Below are positions 47,864-56,875 of a DNA stretch of 64,000 nucleotides, in pieces (positions within the stretch are counted from its first letter, which is position 1; each line of letters starts with the position of its first letter). Source of the stretch: Polaromonas sp. (GTDB taxonomy: Bacteria; Pseudomonadota; Gammaproteobacteria; Burkholderiales; Burkholderiaceae_C); assembly GCF_029945925.1 (NCBI RefSeq), contig NZ_JAQSDN010000036.1:62001-126000 (forward strand), in the 5' to 3' direction. The notes below the pieces were generated by a model. The model was not told the origin of the DNA. It worked only from the letters and a program-made list of their open reading frames with translations, and did not search any database. The translations under genes and the position numbers were made by a program.

Positions 47864-50800
47864 ATGTCCCTCGTCCTGCTCCTCGCCCTTCCCTTTATTG
47901 CCAGCGTACTGGCCGCCCTGTTACCCGCCAACGCCCGCAACCGTGAATCGACGCTGGCAGGGCTGGTCGCGCTCGGCTGCGCCTTGCAGGCGGCCTGGCT
48001 GTTCCCGCAGCTGGCCGGCGGCAATGTGATCCGGGAGGAAATCGAGTGGGTGCCGGCGCTGGGCCTGAACCTCGTGCTGCGCATGGACGGTTTTGCCTGG
48101 CTGTTCTGCATGCTGGTGCTGGGCATCGGTGCGCTGGTCGTGCTGTACGCGCGTTACTACATGTCGGCATCGGACCCGGTACCCCGCTTTTTCTCCTTCT
48201 TCCTGGCCTTCATGGGCTCCATGATCGGCGTGGTGTTGTCCGGCAACCTGGTGCAGATGGTGATGTTCTGGGAACTGACCAGCCTGTTTTCTTTCCTGCT
48301 CATCGGTTACTGGCACCACCGGCGCGACGCGCGGCGCGGTGCCCGCATGGCGCTGACGGTCACCGGCGCAGGCGGCCTGTGCCTGCTGGCCGGTGTGCTG
48401 GTGCTAGGGCGTATCACCGGCACCTACGACCTGGACCTGGTGCTGGCCTCGGGCGACGAGATCCGGGCGCATCCGCTGTACACCATGGTGCTGGTGCTGG
48501 TGCTGCTGGGCGCCTTCACCAAAAGTGCGCAGTTCCCGTTTCACTTCTGGTTGCCGCGCGCGATGGCCGCACCAACGCCGGTGTCGGCCTACCTGCACTC
48601 GGCCACCATGGTCAAGCTCGGGGTGTTCCTGATGGCACGCCTGTGGCCGGTGCTCTCCGGCACCAGCGAATGGTTCTGGCTGGTCGGCGGCGCCGGCGCC
48701 ATCACGCTGCTGCTGGGTGGCTTCATCGCCATGTTCCAGCGCGACCTCAAGTCCTTGCTGGCGTATTCGACCATTTCGCACCTCGGACTCATCACCCTGC
48801 TGCTGGGGCTGAACAGTCCGCTGGCCGCGGTCGCCGCGGTCTTCCACATCATGAACCATGCGACCTTCAAGGCCTCGCTGTTCATGGCGGCCGGCATCAT
48901 CGACCACGAAACCGGCACGCGCGACATCCGCAAGCTCAGCGGCCTGATGCGGCTGATGCCCATCACCGGCACGCTCGCGGTGATTGCCAGCGCCTCGATG
49001 GCGGGCGTGCCGCTGCTCAACGGCTTTCTGTCCAAGGAAATGTTTTTTGCGGAAACCGTCTACATCCAGTCCACAGGGTGGCTCAACTGGGGCCTGCCCA
49101 TCATCGCGACCGTGGCGGGCATGTTCAGCGTGGCCTATTCGGCGCGTTTTGTTTTCGACGTGTTTTTCGGTCCGCCCTGCGGACCCGGGGTGCCGCGCAC
49201 ACCGCACGAGCCGCCGCACTGGATGCGTGTGCCGGTGGAGCTGCTGGTGCTGGTCTGCCTGGTTGTGGGTGTGGCACCGCACTGGTCGGTGGGCCCGCTG
49301 CTGGACGAAGCAGCCCGGCCGGTGGTTGGCGGCACACTGCCGGCCTACAGCCTCGCGGTCTGGCACGGCTTCAACCTGCCGCTGCTGATGAGTTTTATCG
49401 CGATGGCCGGCGGCGCCGCGCTCTACCTGCTGCAGCGCCGCGGCCGCGCGCTTGGCCAACTGGCGCACACACCGCTGCTGCACCGCTTTGACGGCCAGCG
49501 CATTTTCGAGAACGTCTTGGCGCGCGTCAGCGAGGCCGGCCGGCGCAGCCGCTACCTGCTGGGCACGCGGCGCCTGCAGTCGCAGTTGCTGCTCCTGCTG
49601 GTCATCGCGCTGGCTGGTGCCGCGGCTTCGTTGTGGCTGACGCCTACCGAACGCGGCCAGCGCGAGCTGCTGGCTTTCTCACCGATGTTTGCCATGACCT
49701 GGGTCATAGGCGCAGCCTGTGCCGTCGCCGCCGCCTGGCAGGCCAAGTTCCACCGCCTGGCCGCGCTGATGCTGGCCTCGGGCGCCGGCCTGGTGTGCTG
49801 CATCACCTACATCTGGTTTTCCGCACCCGACCTGGCGCTGACCCAGCTGCTCGTGGAAACCGTCACCACCGTGCTGCTGCTGCTGGGCCTGCGCTGGCTC
49901 CCCATGCGCAACAAGGCGGCCATCCAGCCCATGCGGGCACGCCTGCGGCTGTGGGGCCGGCGCGGGCGCGACCTGGCCATCGCCGTCATGGCCGGCGCCG
50001 GCATGGCAGCCCTGTCATGGACGGTGATGACGCGGCGTTTTCCGGAAAGCATTTCCCCCTTCTTTCTCAAGCGCGCGCTCACCGAGGGCGGCGGCACCAA
50101 TGTGGTCAACGTCATGCTGGTGGACTTCCGCGGCTTTGACACTTTCGGCGAAATCACCGTGCTCGGCGTGGTGGCGCTCACGGTGTACGCGCTGCTGCGC
50201 CGCTTCCGGCCCGCGATCGAGTCCATGGCCCTGCCGGTGCAGCAGCGCGCGCAGGTCGACGACGGCAGCAGCGACCTGCTGAACCCGCGCCGCGCGGTGA
50301 ACACCGCGGTCGGCTACCTGATGGTGCCAGCTGTGCTGGTGCGCCTGCTGCTGCCGGTCTCGGTGCTGGTGTCCGCGTATTTCTTCATGCGCGGCCACAA
50401 CGCACCGGGCGGCGGTTTTGTCGCCGGCCTGGTGATGTCGATCGCGCTGCTGCTGCAGTACATCGTCTCCGGCACCGATTGGGTGGAAGAACACCTGCGC
50501 ATCTACCCGCGCCGCTGGATCGCCATCGGCCTGCTGCTTGCGCTGGCCACCGGCGGCGGCGCGGTGGTGCTCGGTTACCCCTTCATGACCACCCACACCG
50601 CCCACCTGCACCTGCCGCTGCTCGGCAGCATCGATGTGCCCAGCGCGCTGTTTTTCGACCTGGGCGTGTTTTCTATCGTGCTGGGCTCCACCATGCTGAT
50701 CCTCACGGCGCTGGCCCACCAGTCGGTGCGCAGCCACCGGTGGGCCGAAGAACAAGCCGAAAAAAGGCGCCCCCCCGTTGCGGACTCACTGCGTGTAGCC

Positions 50801-50983
50801 GCCTCCCCCCTGCAGGGGGCGACACCTGCGGACCGGCAAAGCCGGGAGCCACCGCTCCCCCCCCCTGCGGGCTCACTTCGTGTAGCCGCCTCCCCCCTGC
50901 AGGGGGCGACACCTGCGGACCGGCAAAGCCGGATCCGCGATGTCACTGGCGAAAAAAACACCGATCCGGCGGAGAAGACCTGA
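47864..50983 (+). CDS. mrpA: Na+/H+ antiporter subunit A, fused with subunit B
   Basis: The 1039 residues have an NADH-dehydrogenase ND5-like part (~1–500: FFSFFLAFMGSMIGVVLSGNL, FTKSAQFPFHFWLPRAMAAPTPVSAYLHSATMVK), a MbhD/E-like middle and a MrpB domain (~830–960: RGHNAPGGGFVAGLVMSIALLL). The A/B fusion gives a six-gene (group 2) operon without separate mrpB. The complex exchanges Na+ for H+ across the membrane. The last ~65 residues (two SLRVAASPLQGATPADRQSR copies) are encoded by a tandem palindromic repeat and are unlike any Mrp protein. The stop TGA overlaps the ATG of mrpC. Confidence 0.93.
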   Translation: MSLVLLLALPFIASVLAALLPANARNRESTLAGLVALGCALQAAWLFPQLAGGNVIREEIEWVPALGLNLVLRMDGFAWLFCMLVLGIGALVVLYARYYMSASDPVPRFFSFFLAFMGSMIGVVLSGNLVQMVMFWELTSLFSFLLIGYWHHRRDARRGARMALTVTGAGGLCLLAGVLVLGRITGTYDLDLVLASGDEIRAHPLYTMVLVLVLLGAFTKSAQFPFHFWLPRAMAAPTPVSAYLHSATMVKLGVFLMARLWPVLSGTSEWFWLVGGAGAITLLLGGFIAMFQRDLKSLLAYSTISHLGLITLLLGLNSPLAAVAAVFHIMNHATFKASLFMAAGIIDHETGTRDIRKLSGLMRLMPITGTLAVIASASMAGVPLLNGFLSKEMFFAETVYIQSTGWLNWGLPIIATVAGMFSVAYSARFVFDVFFGPPCGPGVPRTPHEPPHWMRVPVELLVLVCLVVGVAPHWSVGPLLDEAARPVVGGTLPAYSLAVWHGFNLPLLMSFIAMAGGAALYLLQRRGRALGQLAHTPLLHRFDGQRIFENVLARVSEAGRRSRYLLGTRRLQSQLLLLLVIALAGAAASLWLTPTERGQRELLAFSPMFAMTWVIGAACAVAAAWQAKFHRLAALMLASGAGLVCCITYIWFSAPDLALTQLLVETVTTVLLLLGLRWLPMRNKAAIQPMRARLRLWGRRGRDLAIAVMAGAGMAALSWTVMTRRFPESISPFFLKRALTEGGGTNVVNVMLVDFRGFDTFGEITVLGVVALTVYALLRRFRPAIESMALPVQQRAQVDDGSSDLLNPRRAVNTAVGYLMVPAVLVRLLLPVSVLVSAYFFMRGHNAPGGGFVAGLVMSIALLLQYIVSGTDWVEEHLRIYPRRWIAIGLLLALATGGGAVVLGYPFMTTHTAHLHLPLLGSIDVPSALFFDLGVFSIVLGSTMLILTALAHQSVRSHRWAEEQAEKRRPPVADSLRVAASPLQGATPADRQSREPPLPPPAGSLRVAASPLQGATPADRQSRIRDVTGEKNTDPAEKT
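50771..50935. repeat. Two tandem palindromic repeats translated as the MrpA tail
   Basis: Two copies, about 80 bases apart, each carry CCGCCTCCCCCCTGCAGGGGGCGACACCTGCGGACCGGCAAAGCCGG in pieces: a CCCCCTGCAGGGGG palindrome, CACCTGCGG and CCGGCAAAGCCGG. A related copy is at 26241–26320. Both copies here are in the same reading frame of mrpA. Confidence 0.85.
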
Positions 50984-51363
50984 TGGAAATTGTCCTCGCC
51001 CTCGGCATCGGCGTGCTCACCAGCTCGGGCGTCTACCTGCTGCTGCGCCCGCGCACCTTCCAGGTGATCATGGGCCTGATCCTGATCTCTTACGCGGTCA
51101 ACCTCTTCATCTTCAGCATGGGTCGCCTCAAGGTCGACAGCGAGCCGGTGCTGGTATCGGGCATCGCCGCCACGCTGGCCAACACGGCTGACCCGATGCC
51201 GCAATCGCTGACGCTCACAGCCATCGTCATCGGTTTCGCGATGACGGCCCTGTTCCTGGTGGTGATGCTGGCCTCGCGCGGCCTGGCCGGCACCGACCAT
51301 GTGGACGGCCAGGACGACGCGGCAGATGACACCAGCGTGCATGTGAAGGGAGCGCCGGAATGA
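50983..51363 (+). CDS. mrpC: Na+/H+ antiporter subunit C
   Basis: I start at ATG 50983, overlapping the mrpA stop and following GGAGAAGACC. The 126 residues have three membrane helices and the MrpC/NuoK-like pattern GVLTSSGVYLLLRPRTFQVIMGLILISYAVNLFIF and TAIVIGFAMTALFL. It overlaps mrpD by 4 bases. Confidence 0.93.
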   Translation: MEIVLALGIGVLTSSGVYLLLRPRTFQVIMGLILISYAVNLFIFSMGRLKVDSEPVLVSGIAATLANTADPMPQSLTLTAIVIGFAMTALFLVVMLASRGLAGTDHVDGQDDAADDTSVHVKGAPE

Positions 51364-53057
51364 GCGAACTCCTGCACTGGCTGGACCGCCTGCTCGAGGC
51401 CACCATGCCGCACCTGGTGGCCGTGCCCATTCTGGTTCCCATGCTCACCGCCGCGCTGATGCTGCTGCTGGGTGAACACCGGCGCCGCACCAAGGCAGCG
51501 CTGACCGTGGTGTCCGGCCTGATCGGCCTGCTGGCCGCGCTGGCGCTGCTGCGCTGGGTCAATGCGGTGGACACCGGCACCGGGCCCGGTTCCATTGGCG
51601 TCTACCTGCCGGGCAACTGGCGCGCGCCCTTCGGCATCGTGCTGGTGGCCGACCGCCTGTCCACGCTGATGGTGGCGCTGACCGGCGTGATCGCCTTCGC
51701 CGTGTCGATTTATTCGACCTCGCGCTGGGACCGTGCGGGGGTGCATTTTCACCCGCTGCTGCAGCTGCAGCTCATGGGGCTCAACGGGGCCTTCCTGACC
51801 GGCGACCTGTTCAACCTGTTCGTCTTTTTCGAGGTCATGCTGGCGGCCTCCTACGGCCTGCTGCTGCACGGCTCGGGGCGCTTGCGGGTGGGCGCCGGCC
51901 TGCACTACATCGCCATCAACCTGGCAGCCTCGTTCCTGTTTCTCGTGGGTGCGGCGCTGCTCTACGGCGTGACCGGCACGCTCAACATGGCCGACCTGGG
52001 CCTGCGCATTGCCAACCTCGATGCGGCCGACCGCGGTCTGGTGCATGCGGCCGCGGCCATTCTGGCCACCGCCTTTTTTGCCAAGGCCGGCGCCTGGCCA
52101 CTGAACTTCTGGCTGGTACCGGCCTATAGCGCGGCGGTGGCGCCCGTCAGTGCGGTCTTTGCGCTGTTGACCAAGCTGGGCATTTACACCGTGCTGCGCC
52201 TGTGGACCGTGCTGTTCGCGCCGGACACCGGCGAGTCGGCGCAGTTTGGCCAGGAGGTGCTGCTGGCCATCGGCCTGTCCACGCTGTTTATCAGCGCGCT
52301 GGGCATCATCGGCACGCAGCGCCTGTCGCACCTGGCCGGGTACGCCGTGCTGATCTCGGCCGGCACGCTGCTGACCGCCATCGGCCTGGGGCAGCCGGCG
52401 GTGTGGGCCGGCGCACTGTATTACCTGCTCAGCTCGACGCTGGCCGCCAGCGCCTTCTTTCTGCTGATCGACATGATCGAACGCTGGCGCAATGCGGGCG
52501 CCAGCATCGCCCCCCACGAAAAGGCAGGCAATGCGCCCTTTCTGTCGGAAGACCTGACCGCCATCAACAACGTGAACCTCGACGACGAACAGCAGGCGCT
52601 CTACGGCCGTGCCATACCGGCCGGCATTGCCTTCCTCGGCCTGTCTTTCGTGGTCTGCACGCTGCTGCTGGCCGGCCTGCCGCCGCTGTCAGGCTTTGTC
52701 GGCAAGTTCGCCATGCTGTCGGCCCTGCTGGACACGCCGGTGATTTCACCGGCGAACTGGAGTTTTCTGGCGCTGCTGCTGCTGTCCGGCTTTCTGACGC
52801 TGGTCGCGTTGAGCCGCGCCGGCATCCGCTACTTCTGGACGCAGCCCGTGAGCAGTATGCCGGCCTTGCGCGCCCTCGAGGTCTTGCCGGTCGCCGCGCT
52901 GCTGGCCGCCAGCGTCGCCCTGAGCGTCGAGGCCGGCCCGGTCATGCAGCACGCCAACGCAATGGCGCAAAACCTGTTCAGGCCAGCCGCCTACCGCAAG
53001 GCCGTGATGGGCGCCCGGCAGGTGCCCAATCCGCCCGCCCTGAAGGTCTCGCCATGA
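51360..53057 (+). CDS. mrpD: Na+/H+ antiporter subunit D
   Basis: The 565 residues have about 14 membrane spans of the ND2/ND4/ND5 type, with GLNGAFLTGDLFNLFVFFEVMLAASYGLL and FFAKAGAWPLNFWLVPAYSAAVAPVSA containing the proton-path Lys. Residues ~380–405 (SEDLTAINNVNLDDEQQALYG) form the usual cytoplasmic loop. Start ATG 51360 overlaps mrpC and the end overlaps mrpE, as expected for an obligate complex. Confidence 0.94.
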   Translation: MSELLHWLDRLLEATMPHLVAVPILVPMLTAALMLLLGEHRRRTKAALTVVSGLIGLLAALALLRWVNAVDTGTGPGSIGVYLPGNWRAPFGIVLVADRLSTLMVALTGVIAFAVSIYSTSRWDRAGVHFHPLLQLQLMGLNGAFLTGDLFNLFVFFEVMLAASYGLLLHGSGRLRVGAGLHYIAINLAASFLFLVGAALLYGVTGTLNMADLGLRIANLDAADRGLVHAAAAILATAFFAKAGAWPLNFWLVPAYSAAVAPVSAVFALLTKLGIYTVLRLWTVLFAPDTGESAQFGQEVLLAIGLSTLFISALGIIGTQRLSHLAGYAVLISAGTLLTAIGLGQPAVWAGALYYLLSSTLAASAFFLLIDMIERWRNAGASIAPHEKAGNAPFLSEDLTAINNVNLDDEQQALYGRAIPAGIAFLGLSFVVCTLLLAGLPPLSGFVGKFAMLSALLDTPVISPANWSFLALLLLSGFLTLVALSRAGIRYFWTQPVSSMPALRALEVLPVAALLAASVALSVEAGPVMQHANAMAQNLFRPAAYRKAVMGARQVPNPPALKVSP

Positions 53058-53548
53058 TGCGGCGCTGGTTGCCTTCGCCGCCGCTGTCGCTGGCGCTGTT
53101 CGTCGTCTGGCTGCTGCTGAACCAGGCCCTCGATGCCGCCACCTTGCTGATGGCAGCGTTTCTTGCCGTGGTCGTGCCGCTGCTGACCCGCAGCCTGCGC
53201 CCCGCCACCGTGCGCCTGCGCAAACCCGGCATCGCCCTGCGCCTGGGCGTGCGGGTGATGCGCGACCTGCTGCATTCGGCACTGACGGTCGCCCGGCTGC
53301 TGCTGACGCGGCGCACGGCGGACATCGAGGCCCGCTTCGTGGAGATCCCCCTGCAGCTGCGCGACCCCAATGCACTCGCGGTGCTGGCCATGATCTGCTG
53401 CCTGACACCCGGCACCGCCTGGGGAGAACTGTCGTTTGACCGGTCCAGGCTGCTGCTGCACGTGTTTGACGTGAAAGACGAGGCGGCTTTCATCACGCTG
53501 ATCAAGACGCGCTATGAAACCCCGTTGATGGAGATTTTCGAATCATGA
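53054..53548 (+). CDS. mrpE: Na+/H+ antiporter subunit E
   Basis: I start at ATG 53054, in an ATGA overlap with mrpD. The 164 residues have two or three membrane helices and the MrpE signatures RVMRDLLHSALTVARLLL and NALAVLAMICCLTPGTAWGEL. It overlaps mrpF by 4 bases. Confidence 0.92.
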   Translation: MMRRWLPSPPLSLALFVVWLLLNQALDAATLLMAAFLAVVVPLLTRSLRPATVRLRKPGIALRLGVRVMRDLLHSALTVARLLLTRRTADIEARFVEIPLQLRDPNALAVLAMICCLTPGTAWGELSFDRSRLLLHVFDVKDEAAFITLIKTRYETPLMEIFES

Positions 53549-53823
53549 GCGACTTTCTTTTCTGGGGGCTCAAACTCGCCCTCTTCCTTCTAGCCGTCGC
53601 CATGTTGTGTGCAGTCGCCCGGCTGCTGATCGGCCCGACCGCGCAGGACCGCGTGATGGCGCTGGACTGCCTCTACATCAACGGCATGCTGATGATGCTG
53701 GTGCTGGGCATTGTGTACGCCAGCAATGTCTACTTTGAAGCCGCCATGCTGATTGCGCTGTGCGGTTTTGTCGGCTCCACCGTCCTGGCCAAGTTTCTGC
53801 TGCGCGGCGAGGTGATCGAGTGA
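53545..53823 (+). CDS. mrpF: Na+/H+ antiporter subunit F
   Basis: The 92 residues have three membrane helices and the MrpF motif ARLLIGPTAQDRVMALDCLYING with the conserved Asp. It is translationally coupled to mrpE and mrpG by overlaps. Confidence 0.92.
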   Translation: MSDFLFWGLKLALFLLAVAMLCAVARLLIGPTAQDRVMALDCLYINGMLMMLVLGIVYASNVYFEAAMLIALCGFVGSTVLAKFLLRGEVIE

Positions 53824-54188
53824 GTACCGCGTTGCCGCTGTGGGCCGAAGTCCTCACCGCCGTGTTCGCCGTTCTCGGTGCCGCCTTTGCGGCCATCGGC
53901 TCCTTCGGGCTGGTGCGGCTGCCGACCTTTTTCCGCCGCATCCACACGCCCACCCTGGGCGCGACGGTCGGCGTGTGGTGCATCACCCTGGCGACCATCA
54001 TCTATTTTTCAATCCAGGGCGGCAGCCTGTTCCTGCACGCCCTGCTGATCACGCTGTTTGTGGCCCTGACGGCGCCCGTCACGACGATCTTCCTGATGCG
54101 CGCCGCGCTGTTCCGCGAACGGCAGAAGGGCGGTGCGGTGCCGCCGGCCGCTACGTCGGCCCGGGCGCCGGATCAGGGTAAGCTTTAA
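53820..54188 (+). CDS. mrpG: Na+/H+ antiporter subunit G
   Basis: I start at GTG 53820, overlapping the mrpF stop. The 122 residues have three helices and the MrpG motif AAIGSFGLVRLPTFFRRIHTPT. The C-terminal ~20 residues are polar (VPPAATSARAPDQGKL). It is the last mrp gene; crcB follows after 23 bases. Confidence 0.92.
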   Translation: MSTALPLWAEVLTAVFAVLGAAFAAIGSFGLVRLPTFFRRIHTPTLGATVGVWCITLATIIYFSIQGGSLFLHALLITLFVALTAPVTTIFLMRAALFRERQKGGAVPPAATSARAPDQGKL

Positions 54189-54211
54189 CTTTATTCACGA
54201 TCGGGCGCACC

Positions 54212-54598
54212 ATGCATGCAGTCATCGCCATCTGTCTGGGTGCCAGCGCCGGCGCACTGGCCCGCTGGGGCCTGGCGCTGTGGCTGACGCCCGGCGGCCT
54301 CATTCCCTGGGGCACGCTGGCCGCCAACCTGATTGGCGGCTACCTGATCGGCATCTGCCTGGCCATTTTCCAGTCCCTGCCGCAACTCGACCCGGTCTGG
54401 CGCCTGATGCTGGTGACCGGCTTTCTGGGCGGGCTCACCACTTTTTCATCCTTTTCAGCCGAAGTTGTCACTTTCCTGCTGGAAGAGCGCTACGGCCTGG
54501 CGCTGGGCACGGCCGCGCTGCATGTGCTGGGCTCGCTGCTCATGACTGTGATCGGCATCAAAACTGCTCTGTTTTTGATAGCCTCCCGCGCCCAGTAG
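54212..54598 (+). CDS. crcB: Fluoride channel CrcB/Fluc
   Basis: The 128 residues have four membrane helices and the CrcB motifs GASAGALARWGL, WGTLAANLIGGYLIGI (the asparagine near the ion path) and TGFLGGLTTFSSFSAEV. It exports fluoride as a dual-topology dimer. It lies 23 bases after mrpG and may be co-transcribed. No fluoride riboswitch fits in the short leader. Confidence 0.95.
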   Translation: MHAVIAICLGASAGALARWGLALWLTPGGLIPWGTLAANLIGGYLIGICLAIFQSLPQLDPVWRLMLVTGFLGGLTTFSSFSAEVVTFLLEERYGLALGTAALHVLGSLLMTVIGIKTALFLIASRAQ

Positions 54599-54677
54599 AC
54601 AAGGGCCCGTGGCACTTTTCTTGTTTGGCGGCAGCACCAGTGGCCGGTCCGATTTGGACGACTCAAATGGGCATTCA

Positions 54678-54986
54678 TCAAAAAAAGACTACCGCCAGGA
54701 ACCAGATCGTTCCGATCCATTTCACTCGTGAGGTATGTTGGGGTAATCGCCAAACAGCTGCATACAGAAAAAGGTTGTAGGGTAGCGGCGCAAAGTGCAC
54801 CAATAAGGCGGCGCTTGGGCTTGCGCCTTGTGCAATCAGCATTAAGGTTGCAAAACTGGCAGTCAGATTGATCAAACTGCCAACTACCAGCATGTCGCGC
54901 CAAAACAGCACCGGAAGCGGCACCTCCCCGCGCCAGCGGCTCGCGAAGAACTCCATCAACGAGGGCAGGTTCACGGCCTGTTCCAA
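54678..54986 (-). CDS. Small membrane protein, unknown family
   Basis: The 102-residue protein has a polar N-terminal part (SLMEFFASRWRGEVPLPVLF), then three likely membrane helices (MLVVGSLINLTASFATLMLIA, LLVHFAPLPYNLFLYAAVW and WIGTIWFLAVVFF). I do not recognise the family. It overlaps the lipoprotein gene by 16 bases, so the two are an operon. Confidence 0.6.
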   Translation of the reverse strand: MEQAVNLPSLMEFFASRWRGEVPLPVLFWRDMLVVGSLINLTASFATLMLIAQGASPSAALLVHFAPLPYNLFLYAAVWRLPQHTSRVKWIGTIWFLAVVFF

Positions 54987-55477
54987 GAGGTTGTTGTGAT
55001 GTGGCAGTTGCGCTGCAAGTGCATCAGCAATGATCTCATCTGGATAGCATCAGCCCACTTTCCACCCTCCAGCACCGGAACCTTCGTCGGGGTGTTGCCA
55101 CTGGGTTTCAACTGGATGTTAAAAGTTTCGTCTGTACTTCCTGGCGCCATCTCAATATCTGCACCATCAAGTGGGACGAGCATTGTCTGGGGACTCAAGC
55201 CAGGGCGTCGTACCTTCACTTCAAGAACGCATCCCGGTTCCAGGGCATAGCGCCGGCGGTATGGGTGATGGGTCTTTTTTCCTACCGCATTCATCGTGAT
55301 CAAGAGCTGATCCATGCTCATTTCGGATGAGCTGAGCAAGGGGGCGTCTTCAACCGGATATCCATCCGAACAAGCTGCGACTAGAGATATGCAACCGAGC
55401 AGTGCAACTGTACGCCAAATGCCACCGAACACTCTACGCGGAAACTCAAAGAGCAAAGCAGATACAACGCCAAACAT
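54971..55477 (-). CDS. Lipoprotein of unknown function
   Basis: The 168-residue frame begins with a long basic leader and contains a lipobox (LLGCISLVAAC) near residue 36, so a start inside the leader is possible. The mature part is soluble: YALEPGCVLEVKVRRPGLSPQ, then TFNIQLKPSGNTPTKVPVLEGG and a C-terminal Cys near HLQRNC. It is anchored to a membrane after lipidation. Its partner is the overlapping small membrane protein. The CNNM/CBS gene ends 3 bases upstream on the same strand. Confidence 0.65.
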   Translation of the reverse strand: MFGVVSALLFEFPRRVFGGIWRTVALLGCISLVAACSDGYPVEDAPLLSSSEMSMDQLLITMNAVGKKTHHPYRRRYALEPGCVLEVKVRRPGLSPQTMLVPLDGADIEMAPGSTDETFNIQLKPSGNTPTKVPVLEGGKWADAIQMRSLLMHLQRNCHITTTSWNRP

Positions 55478-55479
55478 TG

Positions 55480-56799
55480 TTAACTGGCAGCTTCTTCACT
55501 GTCCCTCGGGGACTTGGCATCTGTACGACTTGCCAATACCTTGTCGATGGTCTTTCCGTCCATATCCACAATCTCCAAGTGCCAACCTTCCCAGGTGACT
55601 GTGTCGGCCTCCTTCGGCAGGCGGCCAGTCAATAGCATCAGCATGCCGCTGAGCGTGTGATAACGCCCGCGGTCTTCCTCGGGAACTGCGTCCAGATTCA
55701 GGCGATCCTTCAGCTCAGGCACCGGAATATGTCCGTCGAGCAGCCAACTGCCATCGTCACGCTGCACGGCCCAGGATGTCTTGGGATCTCGTGGCCTGAA
55801 TTCACCGGTAATGGCCTCGATCAGGTCCTGCAGCGTGACAATCCCTTGCACTTCGCCGTATTCATCTATGACAAAGGCCATGTGAACATCCGACGTGCGG
55901 AAGTTGTCCAGCAATTCCATGCCCGTAAGCGTTTCCGGTACATAAAGCGGCGTCTGGAGCGGCTGGTGGGTCAAGTCGCGTTTTTCCCCGCGCAATGCCT
56001 GCGATAACCATTGGCGAGCGTTGACGATGCCGAGCACGTTGTCCAGTCCATCACGCACCACGGGAAAACGGGCGTGGTCCGATTGCTCGACGCGCGCAAG
56101 GTTGTCCTCGAACGAAAGACCGACATCGAGTACAACAACATCCCCGCGCGGCACCATCAGCGAACCGATCTGGCGATCGTCGAGCCTGAAAACGTTGCGT
56201 ACCATGTTGTGCTCATGCATTTCAATCACGCCGGCAGTGGTGCCTTCGGCCAGCATGGCGTGAATTTCCGCTTCCGTGACAGCACCACCGCTGCTTTCCT
56301 TCACCCCCAGAAGCCGGAGCAGGCCCCGTGTGGACATGGAAAGCAACAGTACAAAAGGCTTTGTGCCGATGGCCAGCCAGTTGATCGGGCGCGCTACGAG
56401 GCGGGCCAGGGTCTCTGGGTGCGACTGGCCGATGCGTTTGGGCACCAACTCACCGACGACGATGGAGAAGTAGGTGATGACCAGAACCACCAGCCCCGTG
56501 GCGCCGTAGGTGCTGTAGGTTGGAGGCACGCCCAGAGACGCCAGCCATAGCGCCAACGGCGCCGCCAGCGCGGCTTCGCCGACGATGCCGTTCAGTACGC
56601 CGATGGAAGTGATGCCGATCTGAATAGTGGACAGAAACCGGGTGGGGTCCTCGCCGAGCTTGACCGCCGCGGCAGCGGAGCTGTCTCCCTCATCCACAAG
56701 CTTCTGCAGCCGGGCCTTTCGTGCTGTGACAAGTGCGATCTCGGACATGGCGAACAAGCCGTTGAGCAGGATCAGGGCAAAGAGGATGGCGATTTCCAT
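55480..56799 (-). CDS. CNNM/CBS membrane protein (CorC/HlyC family)
   Basis: I start at 56799 (MEIAILFALILLNGLFAMSEIAL), the normal family start; the earlier frame is open without homology. The 439 residues are a CNNM (DUF21) membrane domain of four helices (~1–190: GITSIGVLNGIVGEAALA, GELVPKRIGQSHPE), a CBS pair (~215–335: MVPRGDVVVLDV, HMAFVIDEYGEVQGIVTLQDLIEAITGEF) and a C-terminal CorC_HlyC domain (~345–425). Such proteins are linked to magnesium or cobalt export. Copies of the GAGTAGT repeat (56815–56830) lie just upstream. It is probably co-transcribed with the lipoprotein pair downstream. Confidence 0.92.
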   Translation of the reverse strand: MEIAILFALILLNGLFAMSEIALVTARKARLQKLVDEGDSSAAAAVKLGEDPTRFLSTIQIGITSIGVLNGIVGEAALAAPLALWLASLGVPPTYSTYGATGLVVLVITYFSIVVGELVPKRIGQSHPETLARLVARPINWLAIGTKPFVLLLSMSTRGLLRLLGVKESSGGAVTEAEIHAMLAEGTTAGVIEMHEHNMVRNVFRLDDRQIGSLMVPRGDVVVLDVGLSFEDNLARVEQSDHARFPVVRDGLDNVLGIVNARQWLSQALRGEKRDLTHQPLQTPLYVPETLTGMELLDNFRTSDVHMAFVIDEYGEVQGIVTLQDLIEAITGEFRPRDPKTSWAVQRDDGSWLLDGHIPVPELKDRLNLDAVPEEDRGRYHTLSGMLMLLTGRLPKEADTVTWEGWHLEIVDMDGKTIDKVLASRTDAKSPRDSEEAAS

Positions 56800-56875
56800 A
56801 AAGAGTGTCAGATAGTGAGTAGTGAGTAGTGAGGAGGGGCGTGCGAATTGCCAGTGCTTGGAGGTGCTGTATCGC

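Noticed and set aside
50771-50935. CRISPR-like direct repeats
   Set aside because: There are only two copies, each palindromic and in frame with mrpA, with no spacers of constant length; this fits a REP-type element instead.
54189-54211. Fluoride riboswitch before crcB
   Set aside because: Only 23 bases lie between mrpG and crcB, too short for the aptamer.
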